A stretch of DNA of 52,161 nucleotides from an uncultured Lachnospiraceae bacterium (GCA_910578085.1 CAJTPM010000026.1:1-52161); one strand, 5' to 3'. Positions 15,602 through 24,348 are shown, numbered from the stretch's first letter. Notes: a model not told the origin generated them from the sequence alone. Made by a program: numbers and translations.

Positions 15602-16558
15602 TTACCGACTGTTTTTCTCCAACAAATACCGCACCGCCGCCTCGATATCCACCACATATTCCGCCTTTTCCCCGGCGTACTCCACAGGTCTGCTCGTCTC
15701 GATCAGTATCTCCTTATATTCCGCCGGTGTGAGCGTATCGTCTATCTCCTGCAGCAGCGCCACAAATCCCGCCGTCACTACAGACATGGAAGAAACGGAC
15801 ACATAAAGGTTATCTTTATAATTCCTGTCAAACTCCGGATCTGTCATAACCTCTTTATAGTTGTCGAGAAACAGCGTATTGTAATCATACTGGAAGATAT
15901 TGATATCCGCTTCCCGCCTGTAATACCCCTCTCCCCCGTCGCTCCAGATGCCCCAGGGCAGAATATTGTTCGGATTGTCATAATGGATAAACGTTGTCAC
16001 GATCCCCTGTTCCACCGCCTTATTTACCTCCGCATCAAAGCGTTCTCTGCTCTCCTCGGAAAGCGCCTGATGGGACAGCGTCAGGATATCCATATCCTGC
16101 TCCATCGCAAAATGAATGGCCTCGATCATCGCGTCAACCCACTCCTCTTCGCTGTCCGGCACATAGGTCCCCAGCGCATAGACCTCGACGTCAGGCGCTA
16201 TTTCCTTCAGCGTCTGCGCCATCCAGAAACCGTGCTCACTGGTGTGATTAAAATTGTCGTCATGATAACTGTAAGTCGTAAAATCTTTTCCTCCCGCGTA
16301 AAGTCCTGCATGTTCCTCAAATCCAAATCCCCAGTCCATGATCCCGACTTTTACTCCGGCTCCTGTGCTCAACTTCTGCGCCGCTTTTACATGGTGAATC
16401 GAATCGTAAGTATCTCTTGAATTGGCATCCGGAAAATTGATGTTCCAGATGTTTTCCGCAGGGGAAAAGTTCTTCCACATCCAGACATTTAAGCCTGCCG
16501 AACCTAAAAATACCGCTGCCAACGCAATGATGCCGATTCTTTTAACAATTTTTTTCAT
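15602..16558 (-). CDS. Membrane-anchored subtilisin-like (S8) serine protease
   Basis: A 318-residue subtilase-fold protein with an N-terminal membrane anchor or signal (about residues 7-26), predicted to act outside the membrane. The triad is readable: D75 in VKVGIMDWG, H109 in SEHGFWMA and S257 in VSSMSVVTAG; an oxyanion-type Asn may lie in HYDNPN near 194. The signatures around the triad are strongly diverged (GTSMA-PHVAG has become VSSMS-VVTAG), so activity is plausible but not certain. The start is preceded by AAAGGAG. It stands alone between a long regulatory gap and the PadR operon. Confidence 0.8.
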   Translation of the reverse strand: MKKIVKRIGIIALAAVFLGSAGLNVWMWKNFSPAENIWNINFPDANSRDTYDSIHHVKAAQKLSTGAGVKVGIMDWGFGFEEHAGLYAGGKDFTTYSYHDDNFNHTSEHGFWMAQTLKEIAPDVEVYALGTYVPDSEEEWVDAMIEAIHFAMEQDMDILTLSHQALSEESRERFDAEVNKAVEQGIVTTFIHYDNPNNILPWGIWSDGGEGYYRREADINIFQYDYNTLFLDNYKEVMTDPEFDRNYKDNLYVSVSSMSVVTAGFVALLQEIDDTLTPAEYKEILIETSRPVEYAGEKAEYVVDIEAAVRYLLEKNSR

Positions 16559-16923
16559 TCTTTTCGTTCTCCTTTCCTTTCCCCACGCAGCAGTCGCCAG
16601 AAAATATCCAAGATAACCTATGGTTAGCTTTAAGCACGGCTGCCTGGCTCGTTGCCCGCGGAAATAAACTGTAAAATTTAGATCAAAAATTCCGAATACC
16701 GGAAAATCCGCTCCTACCCGTTATACTATCTCCTATATCCGACTCATACAACCGGATACAATATATATTAAGCATTTCTTCATAAAATTTTAAATACTAC
16801 TCAGATTATACTTTTGTACTACCTCCGTATACTTTTAAACAACAATCAAAAAGGTACACTCATCTCTCTGCCGCTGATGCACAGTTCCTGTGCTGCGTCA
16901 ATAGTACATTTCAAACTTACGCA
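16559..16923. other. Gene-free regulatory gap upstream of the S8 protease
   Basis: I see no coding frame here. The palindrome TAACCTATGGTTA lies at 16616-16628, about 60 bp upstream of the protease start. At 16795-16836 there are two imperfect direct repeats (plus strand TACTAC at 16795 and 16817; TATACTTTT at 16807 and 16828), spaced 21-22 bp. That spacing is typical of dimeric response-regulator sites. The rest is AT-rich. Confidence 0.45.
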
Positions 16924-16956
16924 CAAAAAAAGACCTCCCGTTCAATCCGGAAGGCC
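16924..16956 (-). terminator. rpmF terminator
   Basis: On the minus strand GGCCTTCCG pairs with CGGGAGGTC (two wobbles) around GATTGAA and is followed by TTTTTTTGT. It lies about 20 bp after the rpmF stop. Confidence 0.85.
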
Positions 16957-16974
16957 CTCCATTTACATCTCACA

Positions 16975-17157
16975 TTATGCTTCTACATTAACGATTTCCC
17001 GCTTATTGTAAGAACCGCAACTCTTGCATACTCTGTGGGGCACCATCAGTGCGCCGCACTTGCTGCATTTTACCAGAGTCGGAGCAGACATTTTCCAGTT
17101 TGCTCTCCTCTTGTCTCTTCTCGAACGGGAAGATTTATTCTTGGGACAAATAGACAT
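16975..17157 (-). CDS. rpmF: 50S ribosomal protein L32
   Basis: A 60-residue L32 protein of the large ribosomal subunit. The N terminus (MSICPKNKSSRSRRDKRRAN) is basic. Two cysteine pairs, CSKCG and CKSCG (with HRVC), form the zinc ribbon, so this is the zinc-binding C+ form. It follows the DUF177 gene by 3 bp, the usual arrangement. plsX, which often comes next, is absent; a strong terminator follows instead. Confidence 0.97.
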   Translation of the reverse strand: MSICPKNKSSRSRRDKRRANWKMSAPTLVKCSKCGALMVPHRVCKSCGSYNKREIVNVEA

Positions 17158-17160
17158 ACG

Positions 17161-17682
17161 TTACACCTCCTTATTTGCGTTAAAGATATCCTTTATCGCC
17201 GCCATCCTGGGGTCCGGAACGAAGGTATCGCATCCACATTCTCCCAAGTTCAGATCCTTTCCGCACACCCTGCAAATTCCCTTGCAGTCCGGTCTGCATA
17301 AAACCTTGGTCGGCAGGCTCATCAATATTTCGTTACTAAACAGGCTCTCCACATTCAGCTGATACCCTTCCATAAAGGTTTGATCATCAGCTTCCTCTAA
17401 CGGAACCTCCGGCGATACTACATCTACCGAAAAAGAAAACTCTATCTTCTGCTCCACATCTTTTAAGCATCTGCTGCACTGCATTCCCAGCACAACTTCC
17501 GCCTCTCCCTCCACACGCACCTTGCCTGGGGCAAGATTCGTAAACAGAAAGGTTACAGGTGTTTTCTGCAGTATCTGATAACTTTCCGTGCCGCCTGTAA
17601 ATACTTCCAGTTCCGGCATAATCTCTTTCTTCTCCTTATGCCCAAGCTGGCAGGCAAACAATTCCGTCAAATTTATTAACAT
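17161..17682 (-). CDS. DUF177 (YceD-like) protein
   Basis: A 173-residue DUF177 protein. The family is nearly always encoded next to rpmF and is linked to 23S rRNA accumulation. Two cysteine groups are visible: CSRCLKDVEQ near residue 88, and a ribbon CRPDCKGICRVCGKDLN with CGC near residues 140-165. The ATG is preceded by TAGGAGC. It is co-transcribed with rpmF. Confidence 0.93.
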   Translation of the reverse strand: MLINLTELFACQLGHKEKKEIMPELEVFTGGTESYQILQKTPVTFLFTNLAPGKVRVEGEAEVVLGMQCSRCLKDVEQKIEFSFSVDVVSPEVPLEEADDQTFMEGYQLNVESLFSNEILMSLPTKVLCRPDCKGICRVCGKDLNLGECGCDTFVPDPRMAAIKDIFNANKEV

Positions 17683-17785
17683 AGAAAGCTCCTATTCACG
17701 CACCCAATCATTATACCTGCTTCCCCTTTTTTTGTCAACCGCTTTCCTGCCAAATTCTACAAAATATAGGGCAAATTCGTAACAG

Positions 17786-17831
17786 TTCAGCTCTGGGGCG
17801 TTCCCGCCCGCCAGGACGCCCCAGGGCTGAA
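17786..17831 (-). terminator. 16-bp hairpin after the YczE-like gene
   Basis: TTCAGCTCTGGGGCGT (17786-17801) pairs with ACGCCCCAGGGCTGAA (17816-17831) with one G-U around a 14-nt loop. It lies 29 bp after the stop of the gene at 17860. It lacks a U-tract. It shares the distal stem TTCAGCCCTG with the hairpin at 15500. Confidence 0.55.
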
Positions 17832-17859
17832 TCCTTACCAAAATTCAGGCGCACCGGCT

Positions 17860-18471
17860 TTATTTTTTCAGTTCACCCGCATACTTCTCCAGATTCCGCA
17901 GCACAAATTCCATCATTTTCCCCAGACAGACACATGCTGCTATTGTTCCGATTCCGATGGATCCTTTCATCAACACACCGAATGCAGCCAGACAGGCATC
18001 TGTACAGAACCGCACAGCGGCATAAGACTTTTTGAAAATCCTCATAAAACCGTAAATAAAACAATCATACGCCGTCTTCCCGCAGTCCGCATGAATGCTG
18101 ACCGCAATGCCCACAGCCATCAGAGTTAACCCTGTCGGAAACAGCACCAGAGAATGCAGACCTGCAAAATAATCAGGAACCAGACCGATCCCCAGGGAAC
18201 AGATAAATGGACTTGCCAACGTCATAACCGTGATGTCCTTTCTGTTTATCACAAAAGAAACGGCTATGAAAAAAATGCATATCAGTATATTGGCGCCGCC
18301 AAATGAAATCCCAAGCCTTCTCGCCGTACCGGTCTGGAAGATCCCCAGAGGATCCATCCCGAGATCTGCCAGATTGCATAACTGCATCCCGAAACCCATC
18401 ACTGCTGTCCCAATAAAAAAAATCATCCATTTTTTAATATATATAATATTTTTGTCTTTTTCAATCTTCAC
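17860..18471 (-). CDS. YczE/YyaS/YitT-family integral membrane protein
   Basis: A 203-residue membrane protein with five or six helices and the family pattern GFGMQLCNLADLGMDPLGIF near the N terminus, as in YczE-like proteins. It opens with GTG (GTGAAGATTGAA) after AAAGAGCGA; an internal ATG at the first helix is possible. Function is unknown; some members are linked to export or efflux. It stands alone between the PTS operon terminator and its own hairpin. Confidence 0.82.
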   Translation of the reverse strand: MKIEKDKNIIYIKKWMIFFIGTAVMGFGMQLCNLADLGMDPLGIFQTGTARRLGISFGGANILICIFFIAVSFVINRKDITVMTLASPFICSLGIGLVPDYFAGLHSLVLFPTGLTLMAVGIAVSIHADCGKTAYDCFIYGFMRIFKKSYAAVRFCTDACLAAFGVLMKGSIGIGTIAACVCLGKMMEFVLRNLEKYAGELKK

Positions 18472-18536
18472 TCGCTCTTTACGTTATCCCTATCTCTTAG
18501 CTGCCCTTTCTTTTCACTGGCAGTTTTACAGTTATA

Positions 18537-18598
18537 AAAATCACCTTTCCCTTCTCTGACAGAGTTTTGCCGCCCTGTCATAGCGGAAAGGTGATTTT
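18537..18598 (-). terminator. Terminator of the PTS operon
   Basis: AAAATCACCTTTC (18537-18549) pairs perfectly with GAAAGGTGATTTT (18586-18598), enclosing a smaller GACAG/CTGTC stem. On the minus strand it ends in TTTTTATAAC. It lies about 40 bp after the IIC stop. Confidence 0.85.
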
Positions 18599-18639
18599 CA
18601 TCGATATATCCTGACACACTTTCACTCAGATCGTTTCGC

Positions 18640-19923
18640 TTACTCCGCCTTCTCCGCCTTCATCGTAGAACGCTCATATGCCTTGAAGAACGGATAGTAA
18701 ATCGCCATATCCACCAGAATCAGCACCACGATCAGCACTGCCGCCTTGAAATCACCGGTTGACAGGAAAGAACCGAAAATAGAAGGCATATTGTAGGATA
18801 ACATGGCATAAGTCCTTCCGATCACACCGCCTGACATTAACAGGAATGTCACTGCACAGTTTACCATGCTGGTCACGATGGACGGTATAAACAGGATCGG
18901 GTTCAACATAATCGGCAGGCCGAAGGTGATCGGCTCAGAAATACCGAAGAAGGCAGGCGCAATACCCAGTCGTCCCACTGTCTTAAATTCTTTTGATTTG
19001 GAGAGCAGGCACAATATACCGAGCGCCAGACAGTTCCCCAGACCGCCGATGATTCCGAAATAAGCCCAGAAAGATACTGTAAATACGTTAGGCAACGCCG
19101 TTCCGGCTGCAAACGCCGCGGCGTTGTTTGCCAGGTTTCCGTATTCGATAGGGCTTAAGAACCCGGAGAACACCGTATCATGTACACCGAAGAACCAACC
19201 GAAGTTCAGAAGGAAGCCCACCAGCATTGCAAACCAGAGACTGTCTGTCGCTTCCAATGCCGGAGATAACATTGCCAGGATCCATTTCGCCATTGTCGTG
19301 CCCAAAGTATTGAAGATAAAGAACAGTATGGTATCTGCCAGCAAAACGATCAGTATCGGCACTAAAGACGCAAAGGATTCCGTCAGTGCCCCCGGCACAC
19401 TGTCCGGCAGCTTGATCCGTCCCACATTTTTATTTCGCAGGAAACGGTACAGTTCAACGGTAAGAATAGCCACAACGATCGCAACTAATATACCTTTTCC
19501 ATCAAAATACGTCACCTGCACCTGGGCGTCGCCGTAGCCCAGCGAGATTGCATCCCCCGCCAACATCATAAATCCTGCGATAGATGTCAGGATCGGTGCA
19601 AACACATTCATCTTATATCCTACACACAGATAATATGTAATACCGATACAGACATATAACGCCAGAAACCCCATCGTCACAAGATTCAGCCAGCTCAACT
19701 GAACCGCAAATTTTGCGTCAAAAGCCGACCATGCCAGAAGAAAACCGTTCGTCGTCTCCTCTGTCGCCGGATTGGCATTCAATACCGCAACCATACCTCC
19801 GAAAAATAGTATCGGTAAAATCGTCATAAAGGTATCACGGATCGCCTTGATATGGCGCTGTGTCGAAATTTTGTTTGCTATTGGCATCAATTTCGCCTCT
19901 AAAAGATCTATAAATTTCTGCAT
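18640..19923 (-). CDS. PTS lactose/cellobiose-family IIC component
   Basis: A 427-residue permease with about ten helices, homologous to CelB/ChbC and LacE IIC. It carries out phosphorylation-coupled uptake of beta-glucosides. The ATG of MQKFIDLLEAKLMPIA is chosen because AAGGAGG lies 8 bp upstream. Typical motifs are HRHIKAIRDTFM-like TQRHIKAIRDTFMTILPILF, FGVHDTVFSGFLSP and the substrate-site region GISEPITFGLPIMLNP. It is the last gene of the operon, followed by a terminator. Confidence 0.95.
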   Translation of the reverse strand: MQKFIDLLEAKLMPIANKISTQRHIKAIRDTFMTILPILFFGGMVAVLNANPATEETTNGFLLAWSAFDAKFAVQLSWLNLVTMGFLALYVCIGITYYLCVGYKMNVFAPILTSIAGFMMLAGDAISLGYGDAQVQVTYFDGKGILVAIVVAILTVELYRFLRNKNVGRIKLPDSVPGALTESFASLVPILIVLLADTILFFIFNTLGTTMAKWILAMLSPALEATDSLWFAMLVGFLLNFGWFFGVHDTVFSGFLSPIEYGNLANNAAAFAAGTALPNVFTVSFWAYFGIIGGLGNCLALGILCLLSKSKEFKTVGRLGIAPAFFGISEPITFGLPIMLNPILFIPSIVTSMVNCAVTFLLMSGGVIGRTYAMLSYNMPSIFGSFLSTGDFKAAVLIVVLILVDMAIYYPFFKAYERSTMKAEKAE

Positions 19924-20027
19924 ACTGCTTCCCTCCTTGTCCACTCATTCGTAAACTCTTCATATTCTATCGTTTTCTTCAGTCTGCCGCCTTCTTCCGA
20001 TTCTGGCTGTTCCTGACAGATTACCTT

Positions 20028-20318
20028 CTATTCTCCCAGAAGTTTCTCCACCATCTCAAGCACTGCCTTCGCGTCCATCCTGCCATAGATCTGCGGCTTG
20101 ATGCTTTCCACCGGCACACTCACATTCTGCTTAATCTGCGGAATCAGATAACGGATCTGCGGCCCCACAAGCACACATGCCGCCCCGTCCAGGTGCTCCG
20201 TATACTCCTGTTCCCCATAGGCGGAAACCTCATATTTTCCGCCGCCCTCGTCATTCATCCTCTTTGCCAGCATGGAAGTAGACATACCGCCGTTACACAC
20301 AAGTATAATTTTTTTCAT
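20028..20318 (-). CDS. PTS lactose/cellobiose-family IIB component
   Basis: A 96-residue IIB that passes phosphate from IIA to the sugar. The start MKKIILVCNGGMSTSMLAKR contains the active-site cysteine and its P-loop (CNGGMSTS). This ATG, with AAGGAG 10 bp upstream, lies one base after the stop of the glucosidase gene, so the two are translationally coupled. The length matches CelA/ChbB. Confidence 0.95.
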   Translation of the reverse strand: MKKIILVCNGGMSTSMLAKRMNDEGGGKYEVSAYGEQEYTEHLDGAACVLVGPQIRYLIPQIKQNVSVPVESIKPQIYGRMDAKAVLEMVEKLLGE

Positions 20319-20319
20319 G

Positions 20320-21714
20320 CTATTTCCACTCCTTTTCAATTGCTTCTTTATACCAGTAATAAGATTTCTTCGGTTTCCTTACGCAGCCGTTCTCAAAATC
20401 GATTCCTATCAGACCGTAGCGCTTTTCACAGCCGTTTTTCCAGGAATACAGATCGAATGGCGACCAGGCAAAATACCCTCTGACATCCACTCCGTCATTC
20501 TTTGCATGAATGATCTCCTTTATATGGGAATCCATATAGTCGATCCGCTGATCATCCTCGATCCGGTCCGGCGCGATATCCTCATATAAACCGATCCCGT
20601 TCTCCGTGATATAGAGCGGCGTATGATATCTCTCCCAGTAGTTCATAAGCAGCTCATAAATGCCCTTCGGATAGGTCTGCGTTCCCCAGGCAGTCGTCGG
20701 CAGATCCGGGTTTTTCGTATATTCATACCAGTCTTTTATGCGGTTGATCACTTTCCCTTTAAATCTTGTACCGGAATTGTTTGTCACAAAACAGGTGTCC
20801 CCTTCCTCATTTGCCTTTACAAACACCGGGCCGTAATAATTGCATCCCAAAAAATCCACACGGTTTTTCGCGATCACATCCAGATCCTCTTTTTTCACAA
20901 AGGACAGATCAAAGCCCTGGGATCTGATCTTTTCCACCATGTCCTTCGGAAATTCTCCCTTACAGGCCGGATCGCAAACCCAGTTATTTGCATAATTGTC
21001 CGCATTCCTCACCGCCTGCAGCGTTTCCGGTTTATCATCGATCGGATACATTGGTTCGGTGGACATGACAATACCGATTTTTCCCTTTATGTTTTCTTTC
21101 CGAAACAGATCCACCGCCTTTGCATGGGCAACCATAACATTGTAACAGCACTGGATATATTCCTGGGGATTATGATGCTCCGGCGGGTAATTCCCTGCCA
21201 TATAACCGCAATGCGTGAACCATTTCGGCTCATTAAAAGTTGTCCATAAATTGATCTTTCCATCAAAAGCCTTATAACAGACCTCTGCGTAATGTACAAA
21301 TGCATCTGCTGTCGCCGGGTTGAGCCATCCCCCGATATCCTCCAGGTACTGCGGCAGGTCCCAGTGATAGAGCGTCACCAGAGGCTCGATCCCCTGCATA
21401 TGGCACTCATCCAGCACATCTATATAATGTTTTATGCCCGCTTCATTGACTTCTCCCTCGAGATTTTTGATGATTCGCGGCCAGGCAATCGAAAACCGGT
21501 AGGCATTCTGTCCGCCCTCTTTCATCATGCGGATATCTTCTTTGTATCTGTGATAATGATCGCTGGCCACATCCCCGTTTTCATAATTGTTTTTGTGAAG
21601 ATACACATCCCACATAGACTCAGCCTTGCCGTCCTCGTTCCATGCGCCCTCACACTGATAGGAAGCGGTGGCGCCGCCAAACAGAAACTCTTCCTTATTA
21701 TCAATATTTTTCAT
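20320..21714 (-). CDS. GH1 6-phospho-beta-glucosidase
   Basis: A 464-residue GH1 enzyme that cleaves phosphorylated beta-glucosides imported by the PTS. The acid/base glutamate is in TFNEPKW and the nucleophile in YITENGIG. The C-terminal phosphate-binding pattern S-x6-K-x-Y (in LYSWKNGCEKRYG) distinguishes 6-phospho-glycosidases from plain beta-glucosidases. The start is the ATG of MKNIDNKEEFLFGGATASYQ; the frame continues upstream but with unrelated sequence. It is located between IIA and IIB. Confidence 0.94.
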   Translation of the reverse strand: MKNIDNKEEFLFGGATASYQCEGAWNEDGKAESMWDVYLHKNNYENGDVASDHYHRYKEDIRMMKEGGQNAYRFSIAWPRIIKNLEGEVNEAGIKHYIDVLDECHMQGIEPLVTLYHWDLPQYLEDIGGWLNPATADAFVHYAEVCYKAFDGKINLWTTFNEPKWFTHCGYMAGNYPPEHHNPQEYIQCCYNVMVAHAKAVDLFRKENIKGKIGIVMSTEPMYPIDDKPETLQAVRNADNYANNWVCDPACKGEFPKDMVEKIRSQGFDLSFVKKEDLDVIAKNRVDFLGCNYYGPVFVKANEEGDTCFVTNNSGTRFKGKVINRIKDWYEYTKNPDLPTTAWGTQTYPKGIYELLMNYWERYHTPLYITENGIGLYEDIAPDRIEDDQRIDYMDSHIKEIIHAKNDGVDVRGYFAWSPFDLYSWKNGCEKRYGLIGIDFENGCVRKPKKSYYWYKEAIEKEWK

Positions 21715-21754
21715 CCCATCTACATTCCTTTCGTTTTTGCTAAAACCCAAGTTA

Positions 21755-22117
21755 TCAGTTTGTGTTTTCCTGACTTTCCTGCTGATGCAGTTTCGAATAG
21801 AGTTCCACCATCTCTGCGCCCATCTCAAGAGCCAGTTCCGCACACATCAGATGTCCCATTGCATGGGATAGCAGGATGCTGTTTTCCACTTTCTTCCCAT
21901 CCGCATAGTTGGATATCAGGCTAAACTGTTCATTGTGTGCCAGACAGGCAGACTTTTTTCCCTCTTCGATCGCTTCAAACGCCTGATCGATCTGTTTTCC
22001 CTTTGCCAGCGAAATGGCCTGAACCGCGTAGGAGCGGGCATCTCCGCCATAAGCGATAATCGACATTGCCACACTGTCAATATCGATCACTTCTGCATTG
22101 TTTTCCGGATTTTCCAT
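21755..22117 (-). CDS. PTS lactose/cellobiose-family IIA component
   Basis: A 120-residue helical IIA. The phospho-accepting histidine lies in LLSHAMGHLM (family LxxHAxxHLM). The ATG of MENPENNAEV is chosen because AGGAAGGAGG sits 6 bp upstream; the longer frame would run through the promoter. It is the first gene after its own activator-type promoter (22140-22195). Confidence 0.94.
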   Translation of the reverse strand: MENPENNAEVIDIDSVAMSIIAYGGDARSYAVQAISLAKGKQIDQAFEAIEEGKKSACLAHNEQFSLISNYADGKKVENSILLSHAMGHLMCAELALEMGAEMVELYSKLHQQESQENTN

Positions 22118-22139
22118 GTCATACCTCCTTCCTGTTTCT

Positions 22140-22195
22140 AGTAAACCATTTTGAAAAACGATTGTAAAATCAGATTTTACCGTTAAGAAACGGTA
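22140..22195 (-). promoter_or_regulatory. IIA promoter with two palindromes
   Basis: On the minus strand TTTACA (22163-22168), 17 bp, then TTTACT (22140-22145) preceded by TGG form a weak promoter with an extended -10. Overlapping and upstream of the -35 lie GTAAAATCTGATTTTAC (22164-22180) and TACCGTTTCTTAACGGTA (22178-22195). The same arrangement is found at 24092-24147. A weak promoter with upstream palindromes points to activation by the LicR-type regulator. Confidence 0.82.
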
Positions 22196-22210
22196 CTTCA
22201 CTGTTACATA

Positions 22211-24070
22211 TCACTTTATAAATTCCTGCACAAACTCCTCGTAACTGTCACAGGCGCATATCCGCTTCACTTTTCTGGCATCGTCCAACAGTTCGATAAT
22301 CACTTCAAACAACTGCATCACATGGGTATTGTTTTCAGCCAGTGAAAACAGAAAGATCAAGCTTACCTCTTTATGGTCTTTTGACCACTCGATCGGATGC
22401 TCCAGCGTGGCGACAGCAATACCGGACCGGACAGCCATCTTTTTTACCGGATGGGGAATGGCAAAATGGTTTCCAAAGCAGGTGGCCGCAATCTGTTCCC
22501 GCTCCCACACTAAATCTGCATAATGTTCGTCACAGTAACCGTTTTCTACTAACGCATTACACAAAAGCGATATGACTTCCGCCTTATCTTTACATCGGGC
22601 ATGCGGAAAAAACAGCTTTCTGTCAAACTGGGAGATCGGCAGTTTATTCTTCTTATCGATTTCTTCCAGCTTTTCCAGTTTTTTGGCTATATGCTTAATA
22701 TCCTCATCGTTAAATAGCGATGAACAGTAAATGACAGGACTCGCAAAATTCAGATTCAAATGAACGGTACTGATGATCAGCTGCGGATCAAACGCATACA
22801 TTTTTTCCAGACTGTATACCGAAAAAGATTCCACCGTCAGCGCATATGTCGGCAGATTATGACTGAACCTGTTCTTATAATAGCCTATATTGCGGGCGCC
22901 TATCGGATCCACGACAGCAATCCTGTATCTGGGCTTTTTCATCTTTTCCACCGCGCACATCAAATGCATCGCTAAAAAACAGGTTTCATCTTCTGAAATT
23001 TCATAAGAAAAGGCCTCGGTAAATTTCATGGACAGAAATACACTGATATCATAAATCATGGGAAACTGGCTTTTGATCTCTCTGATCAGCGGATTTTTCA
23101 CGCTGCTTTTCGGCAGACGGTTATACAGATTGATAAAATGAACCAGAATATTCTTTTTCAGTTCGTCATCTTCAGCAAAGTCAAGACCATAAAAACTGTC
23201 AATTTCCGGCAGTGCCCTGTCAACAAAGGCCTGGACACGCTTTTCATCCTGCCCCAAAGTAACCGTATTATTCCATAACAGAGAGGCAACATAATGGTAT
23301 TCCGCCTCATTTAACTGTATCTGATACCGTTTTTCCAGCTTTTTGCAGAAATCGATACAGATCTCCCGCTGGCTTTCGCTTTCTTCCATCACAACACTGG
23401 ATGTCATGGAATATCCCTTTTTTATTCTGTCAATCGTCAGTCCAAGATGCAGTACCAGAATCAGTATTTCAATATCCGAAAACCGAATCTCATAGGACTC
23501 CGCAAACTGATCGATAAATGACTTGACCTCTTCCAGTTCACAGAATTCAAAATAATGGTTATATTCTGCCACCCGAAAATTGAAACCGCCGATCTCTTCT
23601 AACAGGAAATGCGTCATGATGCTTCTCTTTTTCTTTTCACCACACTCCAAAACAAGTCTGTTATTTATCCTCTCAATTTTAGCCTGAAACGTGCTGAGAA
23701 TCCTTTCATTGATTCTGTCCACATCTCTTTTCAGAGTCGCCTCGCTGATATAATAATTGTCGCACAAATATGCGATATCCGTGTTTTCCGACACCAGTAT
23801 ATATTTTAACAGCGTGATCCTTCTGTTTTCTTCTCCCGTTTCATGATCGATATTCTGAGATATAAAATCCTTATCCTCAATATAATAGCCGCTTCCTTTT
23901 TTGGATTTAATAAAATTCCCGTCCGTGCGCACTTCCTGATTGATCGCTTTTATCTCGTTATATATCGTTTTCTCACTGAGATTCAGCTTTTTGGAAAGTA
24001 CAGAAGCAGTAAACATATCTCCTTCCGAAATAACCCTGATAATCTGGATCTGACGTTTTGATAGCTCCAT
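22211..24070 (-). CDS. LicR/MtlR-type PTS-regulated transcription activator
   Basis: A 619-residue regulator. In order it has an N-terminal HTH (MELSKRQIQIIRVISEG; LSKKLNLSEKTIYNEI), a second HTH-like region, two PRD domains with candidate histidines (VLHLGLTIDR; FLAMHLMCAVEK), a IIB-like domain without an active cysteine (about 410-495) and a fructose/mannitol-type IIA domain with its histidine in FAIPHPVKK. Phosphorylation by HPr and PTS IIB proteins tunes such activators. The ATG at 24070 has GGGAGGG 6 bp upstream. It precedes the beta-glucoside PTS genes, which it probably activates together with itself through the shared palindromes. Confidence 0.93.
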   Translation of the reverse strand: MELSKRQIQIIRVISEGDMFTASVLSKKLNLSEKTIYNEIKAINQEVRTDGNFIKSKKGSGYYIEDKDFISQNIDHETGEENRRITLLKYILVSENTDIAYLCDNYYISEATLKRDVDRINERILSTFQAKIERINNRLVLECGEKKKRSIMTHFLLEEIGGFNFRVAEYNHYFEFCELEEVKSFIDQFAESYEIRFSDIEILILVLHLGLTIDRIKKGYSMTSSVVMEESESQREICIDFCKKLEKRYQIQLNEAEYHYVASLLWNNTVTLGQDEKRVQAFVDRALPEIDSFYGLDFAEDDELKKNILVHFINLYNRLPKSSVKNPLIREIKSQFPMIYDISVFLSMKFTEAFSYEISEDETCFLAMHLMCAVEKMKKPRYRIAVVDPIGARNIGYYKNRFSHNLPTYALTVESFSVYSLEKMYAFDPQLIISTVHLNLNFASPVIYCSSLFNDEDIKHIAKKLEKLEEIDKKNKLPISQFDRKLFFPHARCKDKAEVISLLCNALVENGYCDEHYADLVWEREQIAATCFGNHFAIPHPVKKMAVRSGIAVATLEHPIEWSKDHKEVSLIFLFSLAENNTHVMQLFEVIIELLDDARKVKRICACDSYEEFVQEFIK

Positions 24071-24091
24071 GATAACCCTCCCCATTTTTTA

Positions 24092-24147
24092 AGTAGACCA
24101 TGTTTTCACAGAGTTGTAAAATCAAGTTTTACCGTTAAGAAACGGTA
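24092..24147 (-). promoter_or_regulatory. Promoter of the LicR-type regulator, same palindrome layout
   Basis: On the minus strand TTTACA (24115-24120), 17 bp and TCTACT (24092-24097, preceded by TGG) form the promoter. TACCGTTTCTTAACGGTA (24130-24147) is identical to the copy at 22178, and GTAAAACTTGATTTTAC adjoins it. Spacing to the -35 is the same as at the IIA promoter, so the regulator probably controls its own gene. Confidence 0.82.
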
Positions 24148-24189
24148 TATTCATTATCCGTCCAATAATTTATATGATTACACAGGGCA

Positions 24190-24215
24190 CCTGTCAGCTC
24201 TGCTGGCATACTTTT
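24190..24215. repeat. 26-bp dispersed repeat, copy 1
   Basis: The plus-strand sequence starting CCTGTCAGCTCTGCTG and ending CATACTTTT matches 25 of 26 bases of the reverse complement of 38008-38033. It lies in the gap between ackA and the LicR promoter. Confidence 0.6.
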
Positions 24216-24348
24216 TCCGGGCTGCCTCTGCAGATAAAGCAAAGGCAGACACTGGATAAACCAGTGGCTGCCAATTTCCCATATCATAGTTACCGGCCGG
24301 ACAGCCGGATTGGATGTTGAGACTTTTACAGTAATTTCCCTGTACATT

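Noticed and set aside
24135..24347. A 70-codon minus-strand frame downstream of ackA
   Set aside because: Its 3' end runs into the LicR promoter palindromes, there is no ribosome site, and part of it is the 26-bp dispersed repeat. It is more likely non-coding.
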